From CAYJVB01 sp964373575 (GTDB lineage: Archaea; Aenigmatarchaeota; Aenigmatarchaeia; CG10238-14): a stretch of 64,000 bases of DNA. How positions within the stretch are numbered: the first letter of the stretch is position 1; every line of letters begins with the position of its first letter. The stretch lies in the NCBI GenBank assembly GCA_964373575.1, contig CAYJVB010000001.1:24058-88057 (forward strand). Direction: 5' to 3'. Below the pieces are notes generated by a model that was not told the origin of the DNA, made no database searches, and worked only from the letters and a program-made list of their open reading frames with translations. Both the position numbers and the translations under genes were made by a program. Shown piece by piece: positions 8,524 through 18,346 of this stretch.

Positions 8524-10549
8524 CCGAACCAGTGACTATAGGAATTATCAATTGTTGGAATGCAATCAATGCTATAACACTAACAGCGCCATAAACCATC
8601 ATCCCAGTCATGAGACTCTTCGCTATTAAATAATTTCTTGAAGTTTCATCAAACCCATTCTCAATCCCATTAAGCAATATTGAAAAAATAGTAATGATCT
8701 CCACAGTATAAATTCCAATAATTATTTGCAACACGGTCATAGGCATTACTTGCGTAAAATTCCCAACAAGGTCATTCAGAATGCTTCCAACACTAGCTGT
8801 TGCACTTTGAACAAATGCTACACTAAAAGATCTTTCAATCTGTTGCAACTGGCACGAAAGTGTCCTCAGCATATTAAGAAAAAATATACCCAAAACTCCT
8901 GTCATGGCACAAACAAGTGGCACAACAAAGGTACTCTCCAGTCTAGCACTCGCCCTTACATCCTCCAGCAATTCTTTTATCTTAGCTTCAATATTGTTTA
9001 AATTTTCCAGATACGATCCGATTGTCTTAGCAACATTTCCTAATAGAACAGAACTTTTTGATGAGGCATCACCCAAGATCCTCATTATCTCTTCAATAAG
9101 AACCGAGGGAAAAAATCTAATCAATCCATCTTTGCCAAAAATTGCATTCATAAAATCCGTGCCTAGGTTTTTCATTTTGTTATACAGTTGCGAAAAGAAA
9201 TTGTAAGTGGGATTCTTCTGTAGCCCTAGTTTTTCATATTCATCCAAGCTCTTCTCAATACCCTTTTCAATAGGATAACCCTCAGAGAGGAAATTGCCTA
9301 AAGTATACAAACCCAACTGGAAATCATTTTCAATGCCCTTTATCTGATTTCTGATATTAATTCTAGGAGCACTTTTCATGTAGAAATACAAAAAGAAGAA
9401 TACTGCAACGCCGAATGTCACAGAAAATGTAGAGACCAAATTTTCCAGACTAAACTCAGCCTCCTTTTTCAGCATATCAAGCTTCACTCCTTCACTGGCC
9501 ACCGATAAGTTAGAATACAGATCAACAAAATGCAGGACACCATAAACCATTATCAGCAACGACACTACAACAGCAGCAGGCGCAATTGGTATCAAAACAG
9601 TTTTTGTAGATAACCTCAACGGATATCTATTTGTCGGAGGTAGTTGTGGATGTTTGGAAATATCCGGAACCATAAATGCAGATGGTCTCTTGAGTATTAT
9701 CCTGTTTACAAGAAACAGCAGCAGCAAAGGCAGTACAACTGTATAACCAATTCCTAAATAAAATGGATTAATAGAGTTATGCAGAAACATTGAAATCAAG
9801 GGAAACATTATTATTCCCATAACAGGCAGCAGTATTCCAAGAAAATACAAAATATTGATAGGCCCGTTAATATCCTCAACATAAGTCTTCATCTTCCTTT
9901 CCGTGCTTGTCAATAGAAAGTTAAGTGATTTCATCAAAATCCTTTCCCTCTCACCCTCGGATGGTTCAACCAGAATATTGTACAAAAGCGTAATCGATCT
10001 TACAAAATCCTCATTCCACACCCTCCACTTGGCCATATAAACTGCTAGCGCATCCTCAATTGTGTTATATCTCCCTATCTGCAGATCCCACATTACCTTT
10101 TTTATATCCTTTGACAACGGCCCTTTAGAATGAGCTGCAGCAAAATTCATTGCGCCTTCAAAATTCGGATGCAGTTTAAGGTAGATTACCATATAGAGAA
10201 TGATCTTTATTGATTCGTCGCCTGTTTGTATTCTCAGTACTTGAGACATGAATCTCGGATAAGTGAATACCAGATAGCTTGTAATGGCTGGGATAAGAAG
10301 AAGAAACGGCAATGCACGCAAGTTATTTGCTATCAATGCAAAACTAGCGAATGCTATCGAAAGCAACAAGAATGTTAAAATTGTGGCTGATACAACACCT
10401 CTTGTGGAAACATTGAGTGTTGAAAATACAATATCCTCTTTCAACTGTCTACTTGATTTCTTCGGTAGATCGAGACCCAACACCTCACTATATCTACACA
10501 GCTTCTCAAAACCACTCTTAGCTTCCTTCGCTTCCTTCTCTTGAAACAA
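8504..10549 (-). CDS. FlaJ/TadC-type platform membrane protein (copy 2)
   Basis: A 681-residue polytopic protein with two T2SS-F-like halves (cytoplasmic helical bundles at about 110-225 and 405-530, each followed by membrane helices), as in archaeal FlaJ/PilC-type assembly platforms. The pattern NFxGAMNFAA...G.L.KDI.K..WD.. and the VPDI.KHP segment near residue 300 are shared with the protein at 23355-25367, so the two are paralogs of nearly the same length. Platform proteins work with a GspE-type ATPase to push pilin subunits out of the membrane. No second ATPase is present here, so this copy must share the single ATPase or form a heteromeric platform. Upstream is a divergent promoter region with the lipoprotein gene. 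Confidence 0.85.
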   Translation of the reverse strand: MFQEKEAKEAKSGFEKLCRYSEVLGLDLPKKSSRQLKEDIVFSTLNVSTRGVVSATILTFLLLSIAFASFALIANNLRALPFLLLIPAITSYLVFTYPRFMSQVLRIQTGDESIKIILYMVIYLKLHPNFEGAMNFAAAHSKGPLSKDIKKVMWDLQIGRYNTIEDALAVYMAKWRVWNEDFVRSITLLYNILVEPSEGERERILMKSLNFLLTSTERKMKTYVEDINGPINILYFLGILLPVMGIIMFPLISMFLHNSINPFYLGIGYTVVLPLLLLFLVNRIILKRPSAFMVPDISKHPQLPPTNRYPLRLSTKTVLIPIAPAAVVVSLLIMVYGVLHFVDLYSNLSVASEGVKLDMLKKEAEFSLENLVSTFSVTFGVAVFFFLYFYMKSAPRINIRNQIKGIENDFQLGLYTLGNFLSEGYPIEKGIEKSLDEYEKLGLQKNPTYNFFSQLYNKMKNLGTDFMNAIFGKDGLIRFFPSVLIEEIMRILGDASSKSSVLLGNVAKTIGSYLENLNNIEAKIKELLEDVRASARLESTFVVPLVCAMTGVLGIFFLNMLRTLSCQLQQIERSFSVAFVQSATASVGSILNDLVGNFTQVMPMTVLQIIIGIYTVEIITIFSILLNGIENGFDETSRNYLIAKSLMTGMMVYGAVSVIALIAFQQLIIPIVTGSGGAVVC

Positions 10550-10646
10550 GAAATTTAGATATTCTTCCGAGATAAGAGGCTTTTGCTTCTCTTTGATTTA
10601 AACCACAAATATTATTCCTTTAAATGAAGAAATATATTTAGATGTT

Positions 10647-11534
10647 ATGTCCAATTATCGTCTGCTTATACTTTTGGCAGTAATAATCTTTCTTTCAGGC
10701 TGCACTACTCAGAACGGTGGGCAAACTTATAATAATGAAGTTATAAAAGTTGATGTTGAGGCCCCGCAAAAAGTTTTGCCAAATCAAAACATAGACATAA
10801 CATTATCAATATCAAACACTAACGCAAATCCAGTTTCAAATCTAGATGTTGTAATGACAGATACTTATGGCCTAGATATTGCAAGCATAAATTGCGATCG
10901 TGGTACAAAAATAGACGGTGGTTGTCATTTCGATTCAGTTGCTGGCTTTGAAAATTTAAGAATAAACTATAAAACCGGAGTACCTAGCACATACGTCACA
11001 GGCGCTACAAGCGTTCAAGTAAATCCAGAAATAACAATAACTTATGATTATTCCGGGCAGACAGTATGGACTATACCGATAGTGAAAAAGAATTACGCGG
11101 GCACTATTAGCACAAAGCCGCCCACGTCAACTGCAGGTCCGATACAGGCTACTATACAACGAGGCTTAGACGAGAGTAGTCAAGAACAAACCGATAGATT
11201 AGCGGAAGACGGCTATCTATTCATTACCATAACATTAAATGACGCATTAGGCAATCCTATAACAATAACCAAAGATAATTTATGGGTAAAACTCATCAAT
11301 TTAGATATAGACAAAAGTACTAGTGAAAATGTCTGTGATTTTCAGGGAACTCCTGTTAAACTAACTCCTTTAAAAGATGTAGTAATTCCATATGACCCAA
11401 CATTAGAATGTGGTTTGCGGGCTAAAAGTGTATTGCAAGAAGATCTAGAAAACGCCCAAATTGAGGTTAATTTCAACTATCAATACAAAATAATCAAAAA
11501 TACACCAATGGAAATTCTTGCTAGAAAGAGATGA
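10647..11534 (+). CDS. Predicted lipoprotein
   Basis: A 295-residue secreted protein with a signal peptide ending LSGC at residue 19, a lipobox-like site, followed by beta-rich sequence resembling stacked immunoglobulin-like domains (two or three). It is probably lipid anchored outside the membrane. It overlaps the next gene by ATGA, so it is co-translated with the cell-wall hydrolase and may be its partner or inhibitor. Family not recognised. Confidence 0.7.
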   Translation: MSNYRLLILLAVIIFLSGCTTQNGGQTYNNEVIKVDVEAPQKVLPNQNIDITLSISNTNANPVSNLDVVMTDTYGLDIASINCDRGTKIDGGCHFDSVAGFENLRINYKTGVPSTYVTGATSVQVNPEITITYDYSGQTVWTIPIVKKNYAGTISTKPPTSTAGPIQATIQRGLDESSQEQTDRLAEDGYLFITITLNDALGNPITITKDNLWVKLINLDIDKSTSENVCDFQGTPVKLTPLKDVVIPYDPTLECGLRAKSVLQEDLENAQIEVNFNYQYKIIKNTPMEILARKR

Positions 11535-14089
11535 ATATCGTGATAAAAATAATTTTTCAAACACCAACATCAGATCCACCAAAAGATAAACCCGATTCAC
11601 CAAAACCAGAAGAACCAACAAAAGAAGAACCAAAATCAACAAAACCATCAATTGACTGGAGAACTATAATAATTTTTTTATCATCATTAGCAGTAGCAGG
11701 TTCAACAGTATTTGCAATCTATTATTTCAAACTCATTACCATATTTCTAGATCCCACATTAGTGATGATCGCTTATGGACTGATTTTTCTCACTATTTTT
11801 TTTGGTATAATGGCTTTGTTCAATATTAGTTTCGCAAAGAAAATTTTAATATTGGTAATAGTAGCAGATATTATTTTTGCTTCTTTTTTCATCTTTGTAA
11901 GTACTGCTTTTGGAAAGGAAGCTGCAGCATCTGCAATATTCTTCTTCAAAAAAGCCACAAAAGACATCGGTAAAAGTTTTTGTTACCTAAAGCCAGAAAA
12001 CATTGCTACTGGCGATTATTCTGATTGTCGGGAAGATGAAGTTGAAAAGGAAGGAGAGTATGAAAGCTTAATGGTGGAGTTTGGTACAAAAGAAGGCAAT
12101 AATTTAATACCAATATTAAAACCTGAAAAAGGAGAACCCTACACTTTAGATCTAACTTTGTCTAATGTCAATTCTCAGCAAGATATTGTTGTCAAATCCA
12201 TTACCGCATACGCTTCTGTAACACCCTTATCCGCTTTAAATGATCCAGAAAGATTGTCACTCACCAAAACAGAATATCTCGACGAATTTACATTGAAAGC
12301 CGGAAAACAGCAATGGTTAAGAATTAACTTTGATTCAATACCTGAATGTACTAGTTTAATATATTTCCTTACTAGAACAACAACTTTGCAAAAAGGCGGA
12401 GGAATTTCATACTTCAGAATAATTCCAACACGTCAGGGCTTAGATGAGAAATATTTTGATACTAAATACACTCTACCATCAACAAAAACTGATGCAGGAC
12501 CCGTCGATGCTTACGCCTTTGTCTATTCAACACTTCCTAAATTAATAGTAATGGACGAATTACAAGGAAATAGTTTCGATGTAATAATAAAAGTTGCAAA
12601 CTTATTCAAAAAAGGTGTTGCGGGTGTTAAATCTTTAAACTTATCAACGACTTTTGATTATATCACCATCGACAAATGTTCATCGCCAAAAATTCCTGAT
12701 ATAGAACTCACAAAATGTTCAGAGCAGGAGCAAGAAAACTGCGTTAAGATGAATTTAGAACAGGAAGAAAATTTAGACATCGCTGATACTCTTGAAATCG
12801 ACTGCAAGGCAACAATCGATTCTTCAAAATATGATGAGAATGCAGTCACCGGTTGGATTCGTGTATCAACAGAATATGAACATTCAATAGATTCGGAAGA
12901 TTTCCCAAGAAAGGCAGTATGTAATAATCCTACAATAATAGGAGGATCCTTTGGTACAGGCGGATGTCCAGAAAACCAGTGCCTGTTGGACAGACCTTCT
13001 AAAAACAATGTTCAATATCCTTCATGTGGTAATAAAATTATAGTTGAAGGGACAGATCCAACAAAACCAGATTCATGTGACAGCCCGAAAAATATTTACA
13101 ACTTCATACACGATAATTCAAAAACAGCATTGGATCCTTATGATGTAGATAATCCACAGCTCAAATCAGAAATAGAAAGTCAACTTACAACAACTAACTT
13201 TTTAGGTTTATCCGTTCGCATTAACAACAAGGTAGTTCCTAAATTAGCAGAAGTTGAAAACATAATTAACTCTAAATATTCGCATAGCGGTACAACATAT
13301 GAATTCCCAAGCGGTACATATACTTTCAAAAATAGCGGTAGCTACAATTTCAGGACAAATGTTAATAACCCAAGCGTTTTGAGTTCTCATTCTTTTGGTA
13401 CAGCATTGGATTTGAATGCAGAAACAAACTGGGGCAATCTTGCTGGTTACTCATGTCAATTTGATATTCCTCCTGAATTAGTTGAGGCGTTCGAATCTAT
13501 AGGTTTCAGATGGGGAGGTAGATATTGGCCTCAGTTAGATCCAATGCATTTTGAGTATATACCAAGTTGTATCTCTACGTCGTCAAGTTCTACTGGAGAT
13601 AATACAATTTTAGCAAAATGTCCGAGCCAAGATGAAATAAAACAAAAAATTGCAAGCACAGCAAAATCTATTGGCGTACCAGTAGATATAATGTTAGCAG
13701 TATCTGAAGTTGAATCAGGCTTCTCGCATTGCGATGCATATGGTAATGTAAAAATAGGAAGAGCAGCAGGAGAAGTAGGTTTATTTCAAGTAACACCCGG
13801 AACTGCTGGTTGTTCTAAAGAATATCTTAGAGATCCAAATAACAATATCGAATGTGGTGTTAAAGTTTTCAAAGGAAAACATGATGCTTATTATCCATCA
13901 AATAGCAATGGCGATAAAACAGATCCAAATGATGTAGACTACGATCCTCTTAATTGCGGTTATTACTATCCCGATGAATGGGACAGAGCTATTAGAGGTT
14001 ATAATGGATGGGGCTGTCCTTACGAATCAAATAAAAATTATGTGAATTTAGTTAAAGATCGAGTGCCAAAATACAGCAGTTATAATTAA
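11531..14089 (+). CDS. Membrane protein with M15 peptidase and lytic transglycosylase domains
   Basis: An 852-residue protein. A Pro/Lys-rich cytoplasmic N-terminus (1-40) precedes three membrane helices (about 44-66, 76-98, 103-126), a long outer beta-rich region (about 150-510), an M15/VanY-like peptidase domain (about 545-680) and an SLT lytic transglycosylase domain (about 697-845). M15 zinc ligands are visible: His620 and Asp627 in SSHSFGTALD, His673 in DPMHFE. SLT signs are the catalytic Glu728 in ESGF and GLFQVTP (750-756). The first class cuts peptide cross-links and the second cuts glycan strands of bacterial peptidoglycan, a polymer archaea lack. It is cotranscribed with a lipoprotein and sits between two blocks of pilus-like genes, converging on one of them by 4 bases. 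Confidence 0.88.
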   Translation: MNIVIKIIFQTPTSDPPKDKPDSPKPEEPTKEEPKSTKPSIDWRTIIIFLSSLAVAGSTVFAIYYFKLITIFLDPTLVMIAYGLIFLTIFFGIMALFNISFAKKILILVIVADIIFASFFIFVSTAFGKEAAASAIFFFKKATKDIGKSFCYLKPENIATGDYSDCREDEVEKEGEYESLMVEFGTKEGNNLIPILKPEKGEPYTLDLTLSNVNSQQDIVVKSITAYASVTPLSALNDPERLSLTKTEYLDEFTLKAGKQQWLRINFDSIPECTSLIYFLTRTTTLQKGGGISYFRIIPTRQGLDEKYFDTKYTLPSTKTDAGPVDAYAFVYSTLPKLIVMDELQGNSFDVIIKVANLFKKGVAGVKSLNLSTTFDYITIDKCSSPKIPDIELTKCSEQEQENCVKMNLEQEENLDIADTLEIDCKATIDSSKYDENAVTGWIRVSTEYEHSIDSEDFPRKAVCNNPTIIGGSFGTGGCPENQCLLDRPSKNNVQYPSCGNKIIVEGTDPTKPDSCDSPKNIYNFIHDNSKTALDPYDVDNPQLKSEIESQLTTTNFLGLSVRINNKVVPKLAEVENIINSKYSHSGTTYEFPSGTYTFKNSGSYNFRTNVNNPSVLSSHSFGTALDLNAETNWGNLAGYSCQFDIPPELVEAFESIGFRWGGRYWPQLDPMHFEYIPSCISTSSSSTGDNTILAKCPSQDEIKQKIASTAKSIGVPVDIMLAVSEVESGFSHCDAYGNVKIGRAAGEVGLFQVTPGTAGCSKEYLRDPNNNIECGVKVFKGKHDAYYPSNSNGDKTDPNDVDYDPLNCGYYYPDEWDRAIRGYNGWGCPYESNKNYVNLVKDRVPKYSSYN

Positions 14090-14994
14090 TTAGGAGAAAC
14101 AATAGAGCAAATATCATTATTTGACATTATTACAAAATCATTTGAACATTTAACAACGCTAGGTAAATCTTCTGGTTTATATTTAGAGCCGGTAGCAATT
14201 TTTTCAACTAAAAACTTCACTCCTATTACACTTTCTGTTCTAGAATTTGTTTCAGAATCATATAGCCAATATTTTCCTTTTTCACTAATAACAACCTTAA
14301 CATAATCTAACCTATCTGTTAATTCTATTGCTATTCTATCATTTTCCAATTCACCTTTGATTTCATTCAAATCCTCACCAGAATTTATTTTGTTAATTAC
14401 TTTTTCTGCAACATTCAAAATTTCAGCAAAATTTGTTTTCAAATGTGTTTTAATCGAAAATTCTTTAGATATCTTAAAAGGACTTTCATCATAAGTTATT
14501 GTAACCGAACCCAGATCAACTGAAATTTCTTGCAATTCAAATACACCCACCGCATTTTTCTCATTCCAATCTAAAGACCAATATTTCGATCTACTTCTAT
14601 CACTAAAAAATTTAATATAGTCGTTGAAGTAATTTTTGAAGTATGATTTTGATAAATCAGCAATATTTTGTTTAATTTCGTCTCTCGGAACGCTTTTCCA
14701 ATATGGCAATCGTTCTACAAGATTAAACTCAATTGAATTAGTTTTAGTTACCGAAATTTGCCCAATGTCTTTTACTGTCTGCAAAGTAGCCAAATCACCC
14801 GCCATTTGTATCATTTTTCCTGTAGTTTCTAGTCTATTCCCCTCTTGCAGAATTTTTTCTTGAAACGACCTTTTTTCAATAATAATTTTCGTTCCAAAGA
14901 AGAACAAAGCTCCTACCACAGCAAGTACTAACATAATAGCTATCCCAACTACAAAAAACCCCTTTTTATTGCTCGCCATTTCGTATCTAATCAT
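14086..14994 (-). CDS. Prepilin-like membrane protein (KG motif)
   Basis: A 302-residue protein with NKKG-FFVVG at residues 8-17 leading into a membrane helix (about 12-32). The outer part is mostly alternating charged and hydrophobic sequence with a Cys pair at the C-terminus. ATG at 14979 is an alternative start; either keeps the KG site. It overlaps the previous stop, and its own end overlaps the convergent hydrolase gene by 4 bases. Confidence 0.65.
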   Translation of the reverse strand: MIRYEMASNKKGFFVVGIAIMLVLAVVGALFFFGTKIIIEKRSFQEKILQEGNRLETTGKMIQMAGDLATLQTVKDIGQISVTKTNSIEFNLVERLPYWKSVPRDEIKQNIADLSKSYFKNYFNDYIKFFSDRSRSKYWSLDWNEKNAVGVFELQEISVDLGSVTITYDESPFKISKEFSIKTHLKTNFAEILNVAEKVINKINSGEDLNEIKGELENDRIAIELTDRLDYVKVVISEKGKYWLYDSETNSRTESVIGVKFLVEKIATGSKYKPEDLPSVVKCSNDFVIMSNNDICSIVSPN

Positions 14995-15463
14995 AAGTCG
15001 AAAATTCCCCCGGAATTACGAAATTTCTACCATCATAAATTTGTGGAAACACAAAAGTTGTTCTAAAGTTATATTTTCCTGTTACAAAATTTCGTTTGCT
15101 ATTGCAGGAAACGTCATGACCACCAGAAATAACATGATCTCTGTCATTTTTTATACCTCCAAGCAAAAATTTATAGCAGGTCGAAGAAGCTAATTTATTC
15201 ATAGTTTCTTCTAATTCTGTTGAAGTTTGCACCTCATCCTTCACTAAAGCAACAGCCAAATTGTCGTTATTTAAATAATATCTTGAATTTACAATTGCAA
15301 GCGGTATTAAACTGTTCTGACTTAAAGTTATTGTCTGCTCTCTGGCAACTGTTATGGTATATGTAAAAAGGTAAACAAATATGACAAGTGAAATAGCTGC
15401 AAAAACTAGAAAAATGTTTATTGCTAATAGAGTTGCAATTCCCTTAGAATCCATCCGGAACAT
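14987..15463 (-). CDS. Prepilin-like protein (KG motif)
   Basis: A 158-residue protein starting MFRMDSKG-IATLL and then a long hydrophobic helix (about 9-33). It fits the class III signal seen in archaeal pilins. The outer domain has two Cys that probably pair (CYKF, CNSK). It overlaps the gene ahead by 20 bases and the gene behind by 8, consistent with an operon. Confidence 0.65.
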   Translation of the reverse strand: MFRMDSKGIATLLAINIFLVFAAISLVIFVYLFTYTITVAREQTITLSQNSLIPLAIVNSRYYLNNDNLAVALVKDEVQTSTELEETMNKLASSTCYKFLLGGIKNDRDHVISGGHDVSCNSKRNFVTGKYNFRTTFVFPQIYDGRNFVIPGEFSTYD

Positions 15464-16280
15464 TTAAAATCACTCTCGTACCATCGTTTTCTATTTTAGC
15501 AGGGAAACAGCCTATTGGCCATCTTTCAGTTGATATTTCATCAATTCTTTTGTTAACTTCTTGTATGTTAAAACCACAGCTTATAACTTTACAAAGCTCT
15601 GTTCCATCTGAGGATAAGATGCATATTTTATAGTTATTAGTAGAGGATATTTTTTCAATTTTGATACCATCACTCGTTTGCATCAATTCATAAATGCTTA
15701 TATCATTTGAATATTTATTTTTAGAACATGCAATAGCTAAATTATTAGCGATATTTGAAAGTGGTGTTTTTACCAAATTAATCTTCATTTCAGCAGGATA
15801 TCTTTCATTGTTTCCATCTGCAATAACTACGGGTATGCTATAAGTCCTCAAAAACTTTTCACCAGGAATTTGTTTGCATTTTTTACCCTGTTCAAAAAAA
15901 TTTTTAATTGAGACAGCAGGAAATCCGATATCAAAAGACTCTTCTGTCTTCAAATTTTTTACTTGGAGTGAATAATCATATTCTATGTAGCTGCAACAAT
16001 CTAACTCTTTTTTTGAATCTCTAATTTCAATCAACTTTTCTTTTGAAATAACCGCTTTCTCTGGCTGGTTATTAGTATCTTTGACAACGAGATCAGAAGA
16101 TGTTGCTATAACATTCAATATATTAATCGCCTTTCCGACTTCTTCATAAACCTCCTTTTCATTTTTGAATTTTACAATGTCACCAGTTAGAAAACCAAAA
16201 ATTAGAATAACAACGGATAAAGTAACTAAAGCGCCAATTAACTCTCCAAAACCTATTGCTATAGATAATCCTTTATTCAA
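15444..16280 (-). CDS. Prepilin-like protein (KG motif)
   Basis: A 278-residue protein beginning MNKG-LSIAIGFGELIG and a membrane helix (about 8-30), matching prepilin processing after Gly4. The outer region has several Cys including a CC pair at about 94-95 and a repeated CxILSSDGTELCKV-like segment. Its start overlaps the end of the gene ahead by 8 bases. Confidence 0.65.
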   Translation of the reverse strand: MNKGLSIAIGFGELIGALVTLSVVILIFGFLTGDIVKFKNEKEVYEEVGKAINILNVIATSSDLVVKDTNNQPEKAVISKEKLIEIRDSKKELDCCSYIEYDYSLQVKNLKTEESFDIGFPAVSIKNFFEQGKKCKQIPGEKFLRTYSIPVVIADGNNERYPAEMKINLVKTPLSNIANNLAIACSKNKYSNDISIYELMQTSDGIKIEKISSTNNYKICILSSDGTELCKVISCGFNIQEVNKRIDEISTERWPIGCFPAKIENDGTRVILNVPDGF

Positions 16281-16731
16281 TAATTTCCACCTTCAATTTG
16301 TTAATAGAATATTCTTTTCTGATTTTTACATCAAAAAAATTCTCAATTTTATCGGGTGCAGTGAAATCAACTCCAGAGCTCGATGAAGTTTTCTTGAAAA
16401 GGTTTTCCAGTTCTTCTTGATTAAATCCTAATGGCAATGATGTAGCTCCCTGTTCTGCATCTATAAAAACCATTCTTCTACCAAATAACGCCGTATAAAA
16501 AAATTTTGTTGCTGGTTTTAAATAAATTATTTCAACAGAACCCGGAACACCAGCGGATACAGTAATAAGCTCGCTTAAACCATCACTTACAGCCTCTGAA
16601 CTTCCTTTGACAAAAAAGTAAGTGAATACGGCAACACCTTCGAGTATTTTACCGGCCATCATTAAGGTAATAATAAAAATACCGATCGTAATTAAGATAA
16701 AATTTAACGCCTCTTTACCCATTCCAAACAC
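16273..16731 (-). CDS. Small single-helix membrane protein of the pilin cluster
   Basis: A 152-residue protein with an N-terminal helix (about 9-35) preceded by MFGMGKEA, a weak version of the pilin signal. The outer part has no Cys, unlike neighbours. It overlaps the genes on both sides by 8 and 17 bases and is therefore part of the same transcript. Function unknown. Confidence 0.6.
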   Translation of the reverse strand: MFGMGKEALNFILITIGIFIITLMMAGKILEGVAVFTYFFVKGSSEAVSDGLSELITVSAGVPGSVEIIYLKPATKFFYTALFGRRMVFIDAEQGATSLPLGFNQEELENLFKKTSSSSGVDFTAPDKIENFFDVKIRKEYSINKLKVEIIE

Positions 16732-17404
16732 ATCCTATTTGTTTTTCACAAGCTTCCTCGCCTTTCACTATAATATTTCCACTTGCATCTACTATATCGT
16801 GGAATGAGTAGCAGGGTATAACTGTGCCTAAACATTTATCAATATCAGGACATATAGCTCGTCTACATGATGTATCTCTTGTTTTAACTAAACTACATCC
16901 TTTTTGTCCTCCGCATTTATCTAAAGGCGAACTGCTTGATACGCCAAACAATGTACAAATAGCTGCATCACCAGTACATCTCGGTATAAAAACTTCTTTC
17001 ACTGTTATTACAACATCATACTCTTTAGCTTTAGAAGCGTCAAGTTTACCACCCTCTTTAGAGAAGTCAAAGATCACAGAATTCATTCCATATGGACACT
17101 GTGTATTTATCTTTCGAATAAAATCTTCATTCTTCAACCGGTATTCTAAGTTCATGTCACTTCCTTTGAATTCAGCATACGTTACGCAATCCAGCAGCTC
17201 AATTTTAGAAATATCGTCAATATCAGAATCTCCTATTTGACAAGCCCTATCTATAATTCCACTTATTTTGTTTTTAAAAAGATAATTGCACGCATCATTT
17301 TTTACTTTCTGTCCTATTACACCAGAAATCGCTACAACAACACCTATAATCAAAACAGTTCCTATAATTACCACTATGAACGAATCAACGCTGCCTTTCA
17401 TCAA
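16715..17404 (-). CDS. Prepilin-like Cys-rich protein (KG motif)
   Basis: A 229-residue protein starting MMKG-SVDSF with a membrane helix (about 7-28). The C-terminal third has many Cys (CTGDAAICTLF, CGGQKGCSLV, CRRAICPDIDKCLG, CEKQIGCVW), suggesting a rigid, disulfide-bonded outer domain. Second of a run of tandem pilin-like genes. Confidence 0.7.
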   Translation of the reverse strand: MMKGSVDSFIVVIIGTVLIIGVVVAISGVIGQKVKNDACNYLFKNKISGIIDRACQIGDSDIDDISKIELLDCVTYAEFKGSDMNLEYRLKNEDFIRKINTQCPYGMNSVIFDFSKEGGKLDASKAKEYDVVITVKEVFIPRCTGDAAICTLFGVSSSSPLDKCGGQKGCSLVKTRDTSCRRAICPDIDKCLGTVIPCYSFHDIVDASGNIIVKGEEACEKQIGCVWNG

Positions 17405-17443
17405 TTAAGAATAGATTTTTGTGGTTATTTATTTTATCTTGAG

Positions 17444-17746
17444 TTAAACATCTTCGCAATCTATAATTGCACCACCTGAAGAACCAGGTTTGCATACTGC
17501 CTCGTTATCACAAAAATCTCCTCTACCACCAAAATTACCACTACATTTTCCATCTGTATCAGAAAAATCTTTTGGAAAATCTCCTGTTTGTAAAGTACAC
17601 CACTCAGCTAACAACGCTTTACATCCATTGAAAGCAACAGAATCTCTAAATGGTCCCAATCCAAGATATAATAAACTTACAATAACACCAAGAACTATTA
17701 ACGCTAAAATAATCTTAACAATCGTTTCTTGAGCCATTCCTTTCAT
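17444..17746 (-). CDS. Prepilin-like small protein (KG motif)
   Basis: A 100-residue protein beginning MKG-MAQETIVKI followed by a hydrophobic helix (about 10-30), with Glu at position 4 after the predicted cut, near the pilin-typical Glu5. The short outer domain has six Cys. Size and layout make it a candidate major or minor pilin. Confidence 0.7.
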   Translation of the reverse strand: MKGMAQETIVKIILALIVLGVIVSLLYLGLGPFRDSVAFNGCKALLAEWCTLQTGDFPKDFSDTDGKCSGNFGGRGDFCDNEAVCKPGSSGGAIIDCEDV

Positions 17747-17808
17747 TGTACCACTAAACTAGATTTGATTTTTTTCTATATTAATCTTTCCTATCACTCA
17801 GAAATCCG

Positions 17809-17967
17809 TTAAAATATGTTTTCCAAACCCTTCTTAATGGTTTCTATAACTTTTGTGATTAAGTCGGGTGCAGATTTTGACAAAATAAACAGCGTTACAA
17901 CTAGTAAAACTAAAAACACTATCCCAACAACTAATAAAACTAGAATTTTTTGGCTTTCTTCTGGCAT
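17809..17967 (-). CDS. 52-residue single-helix protein
   Basis: A short frame: MPEESQKI then a long hydrophobic helix (about residues 8-32) and an amphipathic tail with IETIKKGLENIF. It has no KG site. An in-frame ATG at 17985 would add six residues but is in the end of the transposase remnant. The layout resembles the 42- and 51-residue proteins further up the locus, so I take it as a real small component of the machine. Confidence is limited by length. Confidence 0.5.
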   Translation of the reverse strand: MPEESQKILVLLVVGIVFLVLLVVTLFILSKSAPDLITKVIETIKKGLENIF

Positions 17968-17971
17968 TGTA

Positions 17972-18240
17972 CTAGCCCACCACATCTATCATTCTATCTC
18001 TAAAGTATACTTCACTTGGAGTTAAATATCCTAGTGCTTGATTCTTTTGTAATTGTAATATGTCACAAATCCATTCAATGTCTTGAATTTGTTGTCTTCT
18101 TCTTCATAAGTCCTATACCATCTGATGACGATTTTTTTCACTAATTCTTAAATGACTAGCAATCGTATAATTAGTCTACCATCAATTTTCTTTTCATAAT
18201 CAATCTTCTCTATCTTAATTCTCTACCCACAATATCGCCC
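17972..18240 (-). pseudogene. Remnant of an IS481/IS3-like transposase
   Basis: The minus strand read across frames gives an HTH-like start (KKIVIRWYRTYEEED), then FVTYYNYKRIKH and, after a one-base frame change, LGYLTPSEVYFRDRM. The last two match the C-terminal end of DDE integrase-type transposases, where YN.KR.H..LGYLTP.E.Y is typical. The catalytic DDE core between HTH and C-terminus is missing, and frameshifts and stops are present, so this is dead. It lies between the pilin-like run and the tandem HTH gene and marks an old insertion. No clear terminal inverted repeats were seen; a partial direct repeat beginning TGTTATA occurs at about 18254 and 18274. Confidence 0.75.
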
Positions 18241-18346
18241 CCTGTTTAATTGTTATAATAGGAGTGACTTATGTTATAGGACAGCACAAAATTTTCATGA
18301 ACCCAATAAACTTAAATAATAATATGAGCCATTCTTTTTGATATAA

